The notes: generated by a model from the sequence alone, not told the origin. A stretch of 39,581 nt of DNA from Salinivenus lutea (GCA_002894685.1 NCRC01000030.1:1-39581); one strand, 5' to 3'; positions 17,085 to 25,570 are shown, counted from the first letter of the stretch. Program-made: numbers and translations.

Positions 17085-18335
17085 CTACTGGGTCGGTCGG
17101 GCCGGGGTCGCATCCGGCGGGGTCGCATCCGGCGGGGTCGCGTCCGGCGGGGTCGCGTCCGGCGCATCGGCCTCGGATGGGGCGTCGTCGGCCTGCACGT
17201 GAGCAGTACCGTCGATGGATTGAACATGAACGGCCCGATGGCACTCACTCTCAAAGTCGAGAGGATCGCCGAACGGCGCCTTTCGGGTGGCCGTGACAAG
17301 GCTTTGCCCTACGGCGTCGGACCGCAGAAGCTCCAAAAACACCTGCGTGCGCCGCGCGTCGAGCTTCCCGAAGGCATCGTCGAGTAGCAGGAGCGGCGTG
17401 GTGTCGTGCCGGTCGTCGAGGTAAAAGTACTGGGCCAGCTTCAGGGCCATGGCGAAGGTGCGGTGCTGCCCCTGCGAGCCGTAGCGGCGCACCTCTAGGT
17501 CGTCGAGCCGAAACACCAGCTCGTCGCGCTGGGGCCCGGCCAGGGTGGTCCCGCGGTCGCGCTCCTGGTGCTTCTTGCGCTCCAGCACCTCCCGGAAGGT
17601 CGACTCAATGTCCTCCACGGATGCGTCCGCGTCCAGATCGGCAATCGTGTCGTACTCGATGGAGGGACGCTCGGCCACGTCGTCGATCTGGTCGTAGGCG
17701 CGGGTCAGATCGTCCGCAAACGACCGTAAAAATTGCTGTCGTCGGTGGATGACGCGCGCGCCGAGGGTAACGAGCTCCTCGGTCCACGGCTCCAGAACGG
17801 CCTGTGGGGGCGGATCGGGCCGTTTCTTGTAGCTCTTCAGCACCTCATTGCGCTGGCGACGGGCCTTGCGGTACTTCAGCAGGTCGTCCATGTACACGGG
17901 CCGCGCCTGGCTCAGGATGTTGTTGACGAAGCGGCGCCGCTCGCTGGGCCCGCCGGCGGTCAGCTCGTAGTCTTCCGGCGAGAACACGACGATGGGCAGC
18001 GTGCCGACGATGTCGGCCAGGCGGTCGAGCTCGGCGCCGTTCACGAACACCTTCTTCCCCTTCCCCGGCACGTAGGCCAGCCGTACGTCCATCGGGGTCT
18101 GCCGCACGTTCTCCACCGTCCCCTCGACCTCAAAGTAGGGCGCGTCCTTCCGCACCGCGTACCGATCGCGCGAGGCGACGAAGCTTTTGGTGAGGCACAG
18201 GTAGTGCACGGCCTCCAGCACGTTGGTCTTTCCCGCGCCGTTGGGGCCGTGGAGGAGGTTCACCTTCGGCGCGAAGGTGCACTCCGTATCGGCGTGGGCG
18301 CGGAACGACCGCAGACGCAGGGAGCGGAGGATCAT
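17085..18335 (-). CDS. recF: DNA replication and repair protein RecF with repeat-bearing C-terminal extension
   Basis: RecF binds gapped DNA and helps load RecA during gap repair and fork restart. The protein is 416 residues against roughly 360-370 usually. The SMC-like ATPase head shows Walker A GPNGAGKT (30-37), a signature-like region LAGPQRDELVF and QGQHRTFAMALKLA, and Walker B PLLLLDDAFGKLD. The surplus of about 45 residues is an acidic/Pro tail ending in four copies of a five-residue PPDAT-type repeat. The frame continues upstream to 18398, but RecF proteins begin at the MxLxxLxLxxFR strand, so 18335 is chosen. recF beside other replication genes agrees with an origin-proximal location. 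Confidence 0.94.
   Translation of the reverse strand: MILRSLRLRSFRAHADTECTFAPKVNLLHGPNGAGKTNVLEAVHYLCLTKSFVASRDRYAVRKDAPYFEVEGTVENVRQTPMDVRLAYVPGKGKKVFVNGAELDRLADIVGTLPIVVFSPEDYELTAGGPSERRRFVNNILSQARPVYMDDLLKYRKARRQRNEVLKSYKKRPDPPPQAVLEPWTEELVTLGARVIHRRQQFLRSFADDLTRAYDQIDDVAERPSIEYDTIADLDADASVEDIESTFREVLERKKHQERDRGTTLAGPQRDELVFRLDDLEVRRYGSQGQHRTFAMALKLAQYFYLDDRHDTTPLLLLDDAFGKLDARRTQVFLELLRSDAVGQSLVTATRKAPFGDPLDFESECHRAVHVQSIDGTAHVQADDAPSEADAPDATPPDATPPDATPPDATPARPTQ
17101..17160. repeat. Four tandem 15-bp units at the 3' end of recF
   Basis: Four contiguous copies of GGCGGGGTCGCRTCC (the first starts GCC) encode PPDAT repeats in the RecF tail. Units 3 and 4 are identical and units 1 and 2 differ at single sites, as expected for an array growing by slippage. 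The 15-bp period keeps the reading frame whatever the copy number. Confidence 0.9.
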
Positions 18336-18487
18336 GGACGCAGCGGGGCCACGAGGCGAAAGGCGACGGCCGATGGACCTCACCGTACGCCCGGCCACCC
18401 CCTTCGTTCGTCGTCCCGGGAGTTGACGCCCGTCGTGTCGGCTCGTTTGTTGAGGACACGCATTTTGGCCCTCTCCCCCTCCTGTAC

Positions 18488-19420
18488 ATGCCCCCGCCCT
18501 CCGCCCTCTTCGAGGAACTGCAGTCGCTGGCCACCGAGCAGCGCAATCCGCACTCCACGCACATCGACACGGCGTCGGTGGAGGAAATCCTGCGCGTCAT
18601 TAACACCGAGGACCACACCGTGCCCATTGCCGTGCGGCGCGAGCTTCCACACATCGCCGAGGCGGTGCGGATCGTCGTGGACGCCTTCAAGAACGACGGG
18701 CGCCTCTTTTACGTGGGCGCCGGCACGAGCGGGCGGCTCGGCGTGGTGGACGCCTCGGAGTGTCCCCCCACGTTTGGCACCGATCCGGAGCGGGTGCAGG
18801 GACTCATCGCCGGGGGGCGCGAGGCGGTCTTTCGGTCGCAGGAGGGCGCGGAAGACGTGCCAGCAGCGGGTGCGGAAGTTCTTGAAGGTCAAGGAGTTAC
18901 AGAACACGATGTGGTCTGCGGCATCACCTCCAGCGGGCGGACGCCGTTCGTGGTGGGGGCGGTGGAGCACGCCCGCGACGTGATTGGGTGCCCCACACTT
19001 TTCGTGACGACGATCCCACGCGAGGACCTGGACGTGACCCCCGACGTCGCGATCTGCCCGGTGGTGGGGCCGGAGGTCATCATGGGCTCCACGCGGATGA
19101 AGAGCGGCACCGCGCAGAAGCTCGTGCTCAACATGATCACCACCGCGGCGATGGTGCGCCTCGGCAAGGTCTACGAGAACATGATGGTGGACCTGCAGCG
19201 CACGAGCGACAAGCTGGTGGAGCGCGGCGTCCGAACGGTGATGATGGTGACGGGCGTCGACTACGACGAGGCCGACGCGGTGCTTGCCCGGTGCGACGGG
19301 CACGTGAAGACGGCCATCGTCATGCTCCTCGCGGATGTGGGGGTCGAGGAGGCGCGGCGGCGACTCGACGAAACGGACGGCTTCGTGCGGCCGGCGATTG
19401 AGTTTAATGAGACGGACTGA
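18488..19420 (+). CDS. murQ: N-acetylmuramic acid 6-phosphate etherase
   Basis: A 310-residue cytoplasmic SIS-domain lyase that cleaves the D-lactyl ether of MurNAc-6-phosphate to give GlcNAc-6-phosphate during cell-wall recycling. Diagnostic segments are TEQRNPHSTHID (17-28), VGAGTSGRLGVVDASECPPTFG (split by the catalytic Glu region, 76-97), GITSSGRTPFVVGA, and MGSTRMKSGTAQKLVLN. Length and domain order are normal. The start ATG 18488 gives the usual short lead into the first helix. It is divergent from recF across 152 bp. No other MurNAc-recycling gene is in the window. A parS site begins 17 bp past its stop codon. Confidence 0.95.
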   Translation: MPPPSALFEELQSLATEQRNPHSTHIDTASVEEILRVINTEDHTVPIAVRRELPHIAEAVRIVVDAFKNDGRLFYVGAGTSGRLGVVDASECPPTFGTDPERVQGLIAGGREAVFRSQEGAEDVPAAGAEVLEGQGVTEHDVVCGITSSGRTPFVVGAVEHARDVIGCPTLFVTTIPREDLDVTPDVAICPVVGPEVIMGSTRMKSGTAQKLVLNMITTAAMVRLGKVYENMMVDLQRTSDKLVERGVRTVMMVTGVDYDEADAVLARCDGHVKTAIVMLLADVGVEEARRRLDETDGFVRPAIEFNETD

Positions 19421-19436
19421 GAGGCCCCTGTCCGCC

Positions 19437-19452
19437 CGTTCCACGTGAAACA
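19437..19452. other. parS: parS-like ParB-binding site 1
   Basis: CGTTCCACGTGAAACA, differing at one or two positions from the widely conserved chromosomal parS consensus TGTTTCACGTGAAACA. It is intergenic, between murQ and mfd. ParB bound here would spread and load condensin near the replication origin. First of seven such sites in 7.9 kb. Confidence 0.88.
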
Positions 19453-19579
19453 TCCGCGACTCTTCGCCCCTCTTTGCCCCACGTCCGCGGCGGCGGGAAT
19501 CTTCCCTTCGGACGGAAGCGTTGGGAGAGACGATGTGAGCAGGTTCCCCCGCCGATTTCGCCCCGCTCCCCGCCGTCGT

Positions 19580-19610
19580 CCCCGTTGAACGGGGCGCCGG
19601 CCTTTCGGCG
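19580..19610. repeat. Two adjacent short dyads in the mfd leader
   Basis: CCCCGTT-G-AACGGGG (19580-19594) is immediately followed by CGCCG-GCCTTT-CGGCG (19595-19610), abutting the earliest possible mfd start at 19611. The second can fold as a small hairpin in RNA; the first has too tight a loop and is more likely a DNA-level palindrome. Function unknown. Confidence 0.4.
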
Positions 19611-19658
19611 TTGTGGGGCCTGCCCTCTCGCCTCTATGCTTCCGACCTCCCCCTGCCC

Positions 19659-22600
19659 GTGTCCCTCTCCTCCATCGCCCAGCGCATCGAGACGACTTCG
19701 GCCGTCACACGCCTTCGCTCGTGGACCGCGGAGGCGCAGCGCGGCGACCGGACGCCGGTGCTCCGCGTGACGGGCGCCGCCGGGTCCCTCCCGGCCTTCC
19801 TTCTCTACCATCTCCACCGCACGCCCGGCGCGCCCCTCTGCATACTGGTGCCCGACGAGGACGCCGCCGCCTACCTCCAGAGCGACCTGGAGCAGCTGGT
19901 GGACGACCCGGAGGCCGCCGTCCTGCGCGTCCCCGCCACGCAGCAGACGCCGTACGACACGGAGCAGATCACCGACTCCGCCCCCCTCATCGAACGCGCC
20001 GACGCCCTGCAGCGGCTGGCCGAGGGCTTCGACGGGCTGCTCGTGACGAGCGTGCAGGCCGTGGGCGAGCTCGTGCCGCCCCCCGAGGCGGTGCAGCGCG
20101 ACACGCTCACCGTAAAGACGGGCGAGGAGATTTCGTTGGAGGCCCTCGCCGATCGGCTCGTGGAGCAGGACTTCTCCCCCGTCGAGTTCGTGGAAGAACC
20201 CGGCGAGTTCGCCCGGCGCGGCGGCATCCTGGACGTCTTCCCCTACGCCGGCAGCTACCCGGTGCGCATCGACTTCTTCGGGGACGAGATCGACGGGCTG
20301 CGCGAGTTCGACCCGCAGACGCAGCGCTCCGTGAGCCGCCTCACCACCGCCCGCCTCGTGCCCAACCTGGAGCGCGAGGACTCGGCCCGCGGCTCCATTC
20401 CCCTCTTCGACTACCTGCCCACGGACGCCGTGCTCGCCACCATCGACGAGGCACAGGTCCGCGAGGGCGCACAGGCGCAGTACGAGGACGCCACGAAAGC
20501 GTATGAGGAGCGCACCGCCGCCCTGGCGGAGGACGAGGAGGCGGACGAAGACCCAGACGACCTGATTCCGCCCAGTCAGCGCTACCTCGACGGCGACGCG
20601 CTCGCCGAGGCCCTCACCCGCCACCCGCGGCTGCAATTCGGCACCTTCACTGCCGACCGCAGCAACGGCGCCGCCCGTGACACCCTCGACCTCAGCGCCG
20701 ACCCGCAGCCGTCGTTCAACAGCGACATGGACCTGGTGCGCAAGCGGCTGCAGGCCAACGGCGAGCGCGACCTCGACACCTTCCTGCTCTGCGACAGCCA
20801 CGGCCAGAGCTCCCGCCTCCGCGACCTGCTGGAGTCGGAGATCGACCACGGCTGGGCCCGCCTCGTCGTCGAGTCGCTGCACGAGGGCTTCGAGTGGCCC
20901 GAGGCGAAGCTGGCCGTCTACACCGACCACCAGATCTTTAACCGCTACCACCGCCCTTCCACCAAGAAGCGGGAGAAGTACAGCGGGGGCATGAACCTCC
21001 GCGACATCAAAAACCTGACGCCGGGCGACTTCGTGGTGCACGTGGACCACGGCATCGGGCGGTTCGATGGGATGCGCAAGATTACCGTCCGCGGCAAGCA
21101 GCAGGAGGCCGTGCGCCTCAACTTTGCCGACGACGACGTGCTCTACGTCAACGTCCACGCCCTCCACAAGCTCAACAAGTACACGGGCAAGGAGGGCCAT
21201 CAGCCCACCCTCACCAAGCTCGGCTCCGGGCAGTGGGAGAAAACCAAGGAGCGGACGAAGAACAAGGTCAAGGACATTGCGCGCGACCTCATCAAGCTCT
21301 ACGCGAAGCGGAAGGCCTCGGACGGCTACGCCTTCTCCTCGGACACCACGTGGCAGCGCGAGATGGAGGCGAGCTTCGAGTTTGAGGACACGCCCGACCA
21401 GGCCGAGGCCGCCGAGGCGGTGAAGCGCGACATGGAGGAGCCGGTGCCGATGGATCGGCTCGTGTGCGGCGACGTCGGCTTCGGGAAGACGGAGGTGGCC
21501 GTGCGGGCCGCCTTCAAGGCCGTGCAGGACGGCAAGCAGGTGGCCGTCCTCGTCCCCACCACCATCCTCGCGCAGCAGCACCACGAGACGTTCCGGAAGC
21601 GGCTGGAGCGCTTTCCCGTCAACGTGGAGGTGCTCTCGCGCTTCCGCACGCAGGCCGAGCAGACGGAGGTGCTGGAGAACCTCGCAAAGGGACAGGTCGA
21701 CATTCTCATCGGCACGCACCGCATTACCTCCGACGACATCGAGTTCGACGACCTGGGCCTGCTCGTGATCGACGAGGAGCAGCGCTTTGGCGTCAAGACG
21801 AAGGAGACGCTCCGCAAGATGCGGGCGAACATCGACACCCTCACCCTCACCGCCACGCCCATCCCGCGGACGCTGCAGTTCTCCCTCCTTGGGGCGCGGG
21901 ACCTGTCGCTTATCGAGACGCCCCCGCCCAACCGCCAGCCCATCAACACCGAAATCCACACCTTCGACGAAGACCTCATCCGCGACACGATCGTCTACGA
22001 GACGAGCCGCGGCGGGCAGGTCTTCTTCATCCACAACCGCGTGAAGACGATCAACGAAGTGGCCGAGATGGTGCGCGCCATGGTGCCGAACGTGCGGGTG
22101 GGCGTCGGCCACGGACAGATGAGCGCCAGCCAGTTAGAGGACGTGATGGTCGACTTCCTCACCGAAAAGCTCGACGTGCTGGTGTCGACCTCGATCATCG
22201 AAAATGGCCTCGACATCTCGAACGCAAACACGATGATCATCAACCACGCGGGGGAGCACTTCGGCCTCTCGGAGCTGCACCAGCTGCGGGGCCGGGTGGG
22301 GCGCTCGCAGCGCAAGGCATTCTGCTACCTGCTCGTGCCGTCCATCCACAGCCTCACGGACGACGCCCGCGAGCGCCTGAAGGCCGTCGAGCAGTTCTCG
22401 GACCTGGGCAGCGGCTTCGACATCGCGATGCGCGACCTCGACATCCGCGGCGCCGGCGCCCTCCTGGGGGCCGAGCAGAGCGGCTTCGTGGAGGACGTGG
22501 GCTACGAAACCTACCACAAGATTCTCGACCAGGCGGTGAAGGAGCTGCGCGAGGAGGAGTTCGAGGACGTGTTCGACGGCGAGGCCGTGCCGCCGGGCCC

Positions 22601-23087
22601 CGAAACCTCGGTGGACGTGGAGGAGGACGCTTTCATTCCGGACGAGTACGTGCGCGACAACACCGAGCGCCTCAACCTCTACCGCCGCATCAGCGACGCG
22701 CCCGACGAGACGACGCTCGTGGACCTTCTCGACGAGTTGGAGGACCGCTTTGGCGACGTGCCCCAGCCGGTCGAGCACCTCCTCACCGGGGCCCAGCTCC
22801 GGCTCCTCGGCGAGAAATTGCGCCTGCCGAAGGTCGTCTACAAAAACGAGCGGCTCTTCCTCTACCTCCCCAGCGAGGACGCCGATCCGTACTTCTACGA
22901 GGAGGTGTTCCACCCGCTGTTGGAGAAGCTCTCGCTCCTCGAAAACGAGTACGTGATGAAGGACGATGTGGAGGGCGGCCTCATGCGTGCCATCGTGCAG
23001 GACGTTCCCACCCTCGACGACGCGGTTCACGTGACCGAATCCCTCCTGCTGGAGGAGACCACGACGGTGGCTACCGTGGAAGCATAA
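19659..23087 (+). CDS. mfd: Transcription-repair coupling factor
   Basis: A protein of about 1142 residues that pushes stalled RNA polymerase off DNA lesions and recruits UvrA. The N-terminal UvrB-like module is visible (TPYDTEQITDSAPL, EFARRGGILDVFPYAG). The RNA-polymerase-interacting CarD-like domain lies around nt 21000-21170 (PGDFVVHVDHGIGRFDGM). The RecG-like translocase follows: Walker A GDVGFGKTE (about 21468-21494), LVIDEEQRFGVK (Walker B), TLTATPIPRTL and QLRGRVGRS, then the TRCF C-terminal domain. An acidic insertion (about 20525-20560) is specific to this lineage. The frame opens at TTG 19611; the GTG at 19659, just before the first recognisable helix, is equally plausible and is used here. 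parS sites lie on both sides of the gene. Confidence 0.95.
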   Translation: MSLSSIAQRIETTSAVTRLRSWTAEAQRGDRTPVLRVTGAAGSLPAFLLYHLHRTPGAPLCILVPDEDAAAYLQSDLEQLVDDPEAAVLRVPATQQTPYDTEQITDSAPLIERADALQRLAEGFDGLLVTSVQAVGELVPPPEAVQRDTLTVKTGEEISLEALADRLVEQDFSPVEFVEEPGEFARRGGILDVFPYAGSYPVRIDFFGDEIDGLREFDPQTQRSVSRLTTARLVPNLEREDSARGSIPLFDYLPTDAVLATIDEAQVREGAQAQYEDATKAYEERTAALAEDEEADEDPDDLIPPSQRYLDGDALAEALTRHPRLQFGTFTADRSNGAARDTLDLSADPQPSFNSDMDLVRKRLQANGERDLDTFLLCDSHGQSSRLRDLLESEIDHGWARLVVESLHEGFEWPEAKLAVYTDHQIFNRYHRPSTKKREKYSGGMNLRDIKNLTPGDFVVHVDHGIGRFDGMRKITVRGKQQEAVRLNFADDDVLYVNVHALHKLNKYTGKEGHQPTLTKLGSGQWEKTKERTKNKVKDIARDLIKLYAKRKASDGYAFSSDTTWQREMEASFEFEDTPDQAEAAEAVKRDMEEPVPMDRLVCGDVGFGKTEVAVRAAFKAVQDGKQVAVLVPTTILAQQHHETFRKRLERFPVNVEVLSRFRTQAEQTEVLENLAKGQVDILIGTHRITSDDIEFDDLGLLVIDEEQRFGVKTKETLRKMRANIDTLTLTATPIPRTLQFSLLGARDLSLIETPPPNRQPINTEIHTFDEDLIRDTIVYETSRGGQVFFIHNRVKTINEVAEMVRAMVPNVRVGVGHGQMSASQLEDVMVDFLTEKLDVLVSTSIIENGLDISNANTMIINHAGEHFGLSELHQLRGRVGRSQRKAFCYLLVPSIHSLTDDARERLKAVEQFSDLGSGFDIAMRDLDIRGAGALLGAEQSGFVEDVGYETYHKILDQAVKELREEEFEDVFDGEAVPPGPETSVDVEEDAFIPDEYVRDNTERLNLYRRISDAPDETTLVDLLDELEDRFGDVPQPVEHLLTGAQLRLLGEKLRLPKVVYKNERLFLYLPSEDADPYFYEEVFHPLLEKLSLLENEYVMKDDVEGGLMRAIVQDVPTLDDAVHVTESLLLEETTTVATVEA

Positions 23088-23108
23088 CGCCGGGGACGGC
23101 CCGTAGAA

Positions 23109-23124
23109 CGTTCCACGTGAAACG
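23109..23124. other. parS: parS-like ParB-binding site 2
   Basis: CGTTCCACGTGAAACG, with the inner 14 bp identical to site 1. It lies in the 48-bp gap between the convergent mfd and PIN-toxin genes, where it cannot be constrained by coding. Confidence 0.86.
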
Positions 23125-23135
23125 TCGAGCCCCAA

Positions 23136-23534
23136 TCAGACGAGGACAACTTCGACCGGTCCCTCGTAGGCCCGGAGGTCATGATCGGTGGTGTACAGTT
23201 CGTCCGCGTCGCGTCGAAGGGCCGTAGCGAGCATCATGGCGTCGGCCATCGACAGGTCGTTACCGTGGGAGAGCCGCGCCGCCTCGTCGAGAAACGAGTT
23301 CGAGAGGGTCCGATCCACCTCGCACACGTCACCGATGATCCCGACGAGCCAGTCTGCGTCCTCCATATTCAAAACGCCGCGGTAGCCCAACTTCTTCAGT
23401 TCGTAGATCACCAGTCCGTTTGCGACGCCCACCCCGTCCCCCCTCGCCAGATCCCGGAGGGCCTGACGATGTGGCTCGGAGAGTTCTCCGGTGGCGTACT
23501 TGACGAAGTATTCGGTGTCGAATCCGCGTCGCAT
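23136..23534 (-). CDS. PIN-domain ribonuclease toxin (VapC-like)
   Basis: A 132-residue PIN-fold protein expected to cut RNA with Mg2+/Mn2+ when not bound by its antitoxin. The acidic cluster is complete: D6 in GFDTEYF, E45 in VIYELKK, D98 in LSMADAMMLATAL and D117 in LYTTDHDL. It lies 36 bp downstream of a ribbon-helix-helix protein on the same strand, the usual antitoxin-toxin order. RNA target unknown. It ends 12 bp from a parS site, so the pair sits inside the probable segregation locus. Confidence 0.87.
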   Translation of the reverse strand: MRRGFDTEYFVKYATGELSEPHRQALRDLARGDGVGVANGLVIYELKKLGYRGVLNMEDADWLVGIIGDVCEVDRTLSNSFLDEAARLSHGNDLSMADAMMLATALRRDADELYTTDHDLRAYEGPVEVVLV

Positions 23535-23570
23535 GGCGTCTGCGCTGACGGATGGGAAGGCGGGAAGAGA

Positions 23571-23807
23571 TTACGGGCGCTCCGGATCGTCCTGCCGGAT
23601 GTCGCCGAGCGCTTCATCGAGGTCGCCGTGGGCGTCGATTGAACCCCCCCGCCGGTCGAGTTCGTCGATGGCCCGGCGGCGACGGAGACGCTTCAGGTAC
23701 GACTCGGCCGCCCGGGCGTAGAACTCGCTGATCGAGAGCCCCTCCTCCTCGGCCATGGACTCGACTTCCTCCCCGATCTCGTCTCGAATCGATACGCTGT
23801 GTCGCAT
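23571..23807 (-). CDS. Ribbon-helix-helix antitoxin
   Basis: A 78-residue protein. The first 45 residues have the RHH pattern: a short beta strand (RHSVSIRDEI) followed by two helices, with GLSISEFYARAAESYLKRL as the second. The remainder is charged and probably flexible, suited to wrapping the PIN toxin's active site. By family it should neutralise the toxin and repress the operon by binding an operator upstream. A 20-bp dyad starting 29 bp before its start codon is a candidate operator. Confidence 0.83.
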   Translation of the reverse strand: MRHSVSIRDEIGEEVESMAEEEGLSISEFYARAAESYLKRLRRRRAIDELDRRGGSIDAHGDLDEALGDIRQDDPERP

Positions 23808-23835
23808 GGAGATTCCAGCGGCAGGTGGCGAGGGC

Positions 23836-23855
23836 TATGCATACTTCGATGCATA
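23836..23855. promoter_or_regulatory. Candidate operator dyad of the PIN/RHH module
   Basis: Arms TATGCAT and ATGCATA are perfect inverted repeats around a 6-bp spacer (ACTTCG). The dyad is 29-48 bp upstream of the antitoxin start and in the 157-bp divergent region shared with the transposase gene. RHH dimers commonly bind such short palindromes; binding here is inferred. Confidence 0.5.
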
Positions 23856-23964
23856 AACCAACGATGAAGAGCGAGGTTCGCGACGGTCGACGTTCGAGGT
23901 TATGTAGTGACCGGGTCAGGTGTCTGCGATGTAGAACCGTCTTCTTCTCTGCTCCTGTCGTACC

Positions 23965-24567
23965 GTGAAGCGGTTCATCAATCTCCCACCCGGTGCCCGT
24001 TCTCGCCGCTGTGACGGCCACGACTACCGCGGCGGCGCGTATTTGGTCACGACAAACACGAAGAATCGCGCTCCGCTCTTCGGCACAGTCGAACGCGGGC
24101 GGATGTACCTGAATCGCCACGGCAAGATTGTCGCGGAGGAATGGCAGCGAACCGGTGAGCTCCGGGACGAGGTTTCCCTGGACCCCTTCATTGTGATGCC
24201 CGATCACGTTCACGGCCTCCTCTGGATCTACCACTCAGACGAAGAAGAGTCCCCGAATCATTCTTTAGGTTCTCAGGAGGGAGGCCACAAGATGCCCGAT
24301 GCATCAGGGGAGGAGGGTCGCGAGGCGCGCCTCGCGACCTCTTCGGACCTACCGCCTGGACTCGAAAAACCGAAGTCAGGTACCCTGTCTACAATCATTG
24401 GTGCCTTCAAATCAGCCGGCACCCGCCGCATCAACGAGAAGCGAGACGCGCCAGGAGAAAGGGTCTGGCAATCGAGCTTCCACGATCACATCGTTCAGAA
24501 TCGGGCAGAACTCCGTCGCATCCGCCACTACATCCGCACCAATCCGCAGCACTGGAACGAAGAGTGA
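23965..24567 (+). CDS. REP-associated tyrosine transposase (RAYT, IS200-like HUH enzyme)
   Basis: A 200-residue single-domain HUH nuclease. YRGGAYLVTTNT (21-32) gives the first strand, VMPDHVHGLLW (77-87) the two metal-binding His (81, 83), and RIRHYIRTNPQHW (185-197) the catalytic Tyr (189). RAYTs act on single-stranded REP hairpins and are normally single-copy, apparently domesticated genes, not parts of active insertion sequences. Start is GTG 23965. The segment between HUH and the C-terminal helix (about 91-138) is low-complexity and acidic, and its DNA contains a perfect 24-bp palindrome. No terminal inverted repeats or target duplication were found. It converges on the hydrolase gene with a 7-bp gap. 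Confidence 0.88.
   Translation: MKRFINLPPGARSRRCDGHDYRGGAYLVTTNTKNRAPLFGTVERGRMYLNRHGKIVAEEWQRTGELRDEVSLDPFIVMPDHVHGLLWIYHSDEEESPNHSLGSQEGGHKMPDASGEEGREARLATSSDLPPGLEKPKSGTLSTIIGAFKSAGTRRINEKRDAPGERVWQSSFHDHIVQNRAELRRIRHYIRTNPQHWNEE
24316..24339. repeat. Perfect 24-bp palindrome inside the RAYT gene
   Basis: GGTCGCGAGGCG is followed directly by its exact reverse complement. It codes for residues 118-125 (GREARLAT) in the variable insert of the transposase. A GC-rich hairpin of this size is the sort of structure RAYT enzymes recognise, so it may be a REP-like element that moved into, or is carried by, the gene. Confidence 0.85.
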
Positions 24568-24574
24568 ATGGGGA

Positions 24575-25441
24575 TCAGGGGTCTGCCTCCTCTCCATCCA
24601 AGTATTCGGCCAGGAAGCCGTCGATCGTCCGGAGATACGTCTCGGCCGACACGAGAAACCCGTCGTTGTGCCCCCCTTCGATCTCCAAAAATTGCTTCGG
24701 CTCCGCAGCCGCCTCGTAGACCCGCCGCCCCAACGCAAACGGCACCACCCGGTCCTCCCCGCTGTGGATGTGTAGCTTGGGAACCTTGATCTCCGCCACG
24801 CGGGACTCGTTGTCGAACTGATTCGTGGCGAGGGCGCGGACGGGCAAAAACGAGTAGTGGTGCGCACCGACGTCGGGCACATTCGTAAACACCGACTCCA
24901 GGATGAGCGCGCCGGGGGGCTCCTGCGCCGCAAGCCACGTCGCCGGGCCGCCGCCCATCGATCGCCCGAAGACCACAAGCTTCTGGGGCGCAAGACCTTT
25001 CTCTTCCGTGAGGTGCCGCCAACAGGCCTCTGCGTCTCGGTAGATGCCCGCCTCGGACGGCGTCCCGCTGCTCTGCCCGTACCCGCGGTAGTCGACAATC
25101 AGGACGTTGAGCCCAAGCTCATGGAACTGTTTCACGCTCTCCAACCGCCCGGAGATGTTGCCCGCGTTGCCGTGGAAGAAAAGGAGCGTTTTCGTCGCGG
25201 ACGCGCCGGAGCTCGTTTCACGTGAAACATCTCCCGCAGGAATCCACCAGCCGTGGAGCGTCTCGCCGTCGTCGGTGTCGAGGCGCACCGTCTCGTAGGG
25301 CATTCCCGCGTCGTCGGGTGTGGCGAGGAGCCGGCTGCTCGGCTGAAAGAGGAGCTGATCCTGAAAGGCAAACGCGAGGCCGACAATCGCGGCGTAGCCG
25401 ACGGCGAGCCCGAGGGCGGTGTTGATCATTGCGCGACGCAT
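24575..25441 (-). CDS. Membrane-anchored alpha/beta hydrolase
   Basis: A 288-residue protein. One N-terminal transmembrane helix (about 7-27) is followed by an alpha/beta-hydrolase domain of the BEM46/ABHD13-like type. The oxyanion-region motif is LLFFHGNAGN (86-95); the nucleophile is S161 in GRSMGG; the acid is D230 in HSGEDRVVP; the base is H258 in GGHNDGF. Likely an esterase or thioesterase facing the cytoplasm or periplasm; substrate unknown. Residues 72-76 (VSRET) are encoded by a perfect parS core, in a loop before the fold begins. ATG 25429, four codons in, is an alternative start. Confidence 0.87.
   Translation of the reverse strand: MRRAMINTALGLAVGYAAIVGLAFAFQDQLLFQPSSRLLATPDDAGMPYETVRLDTDDGETLHGWWIPAGDVSRETSSGASATKTLLFFHGNAGNISGRLESVKQFHELGLNVLIVDYRGYGQSSGTPSEAGIYRDAEACWRHLTEEKGLAPQKLVVFGRSMGGGPATWLAAQEPPGALILESVFTNVPDVGAHHYSFLPVRALATNQFDNESRVAEIKVPKLHIHSGEDRVVPFALGRRVYEAAAEPKQFLEIEGGHNDGFLVSAETYLRTIDGFLAEYLDGEEADP
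25214..25229. other. parS: parS-like ParB-binding site 3 (inside hydrolase gene)
   Basis: CGTTTCACGTGAAACA; the inner 14 bp GTTTCACGTGAAAC are a perfect palindrome matching the consensus exactly. It lies within the alpha/beta-hydrolase coding sequence and encodes V-S-R-E-T on the minus strand. Confidence 0.92.
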
Positions 25442-25489
25442 AAAAGTGATCGGGGCGGTCGGAGGTCCGCGGTCCGGATGAGGACGCGA

Positions 25490-25505
25490 CGTTCCACGTG
25501 AAACA
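25490..25505. other. parS: parS-like ParB-binding site 4
   Basis: CGTTCCACGTGAAACA, the same sequence as site 1, in the 270-bp intergenic region upstream of the hydrolase and DUF2442 genes. It is followed by a tandem repeat and two DnaA-box-like 9-mers. Confidence 0.9.
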
Positions 25506-25540
25506 TAGGACTCCGGCCCCTACTGCTACAACCGCTCTTC

Positions 25541-25570
25541 CTATAAGGAGTCCTTCTATAAGGAGTCCTT
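25541..25570. repeat. Perfect tandem duplication of a 15-mer
   Basis: CTATAAGGAGTCCTT occurs twice without a gap (25541-25555 and 25556-25570). Each copy contains the small dyad AAGGA-G-TCCTT. It is in the gene-free region between the divergent hydrolase and DUF2442 genes, 36 bp from parS site 4, in a locally A/T-richer stretch. Confidence 0.9.
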
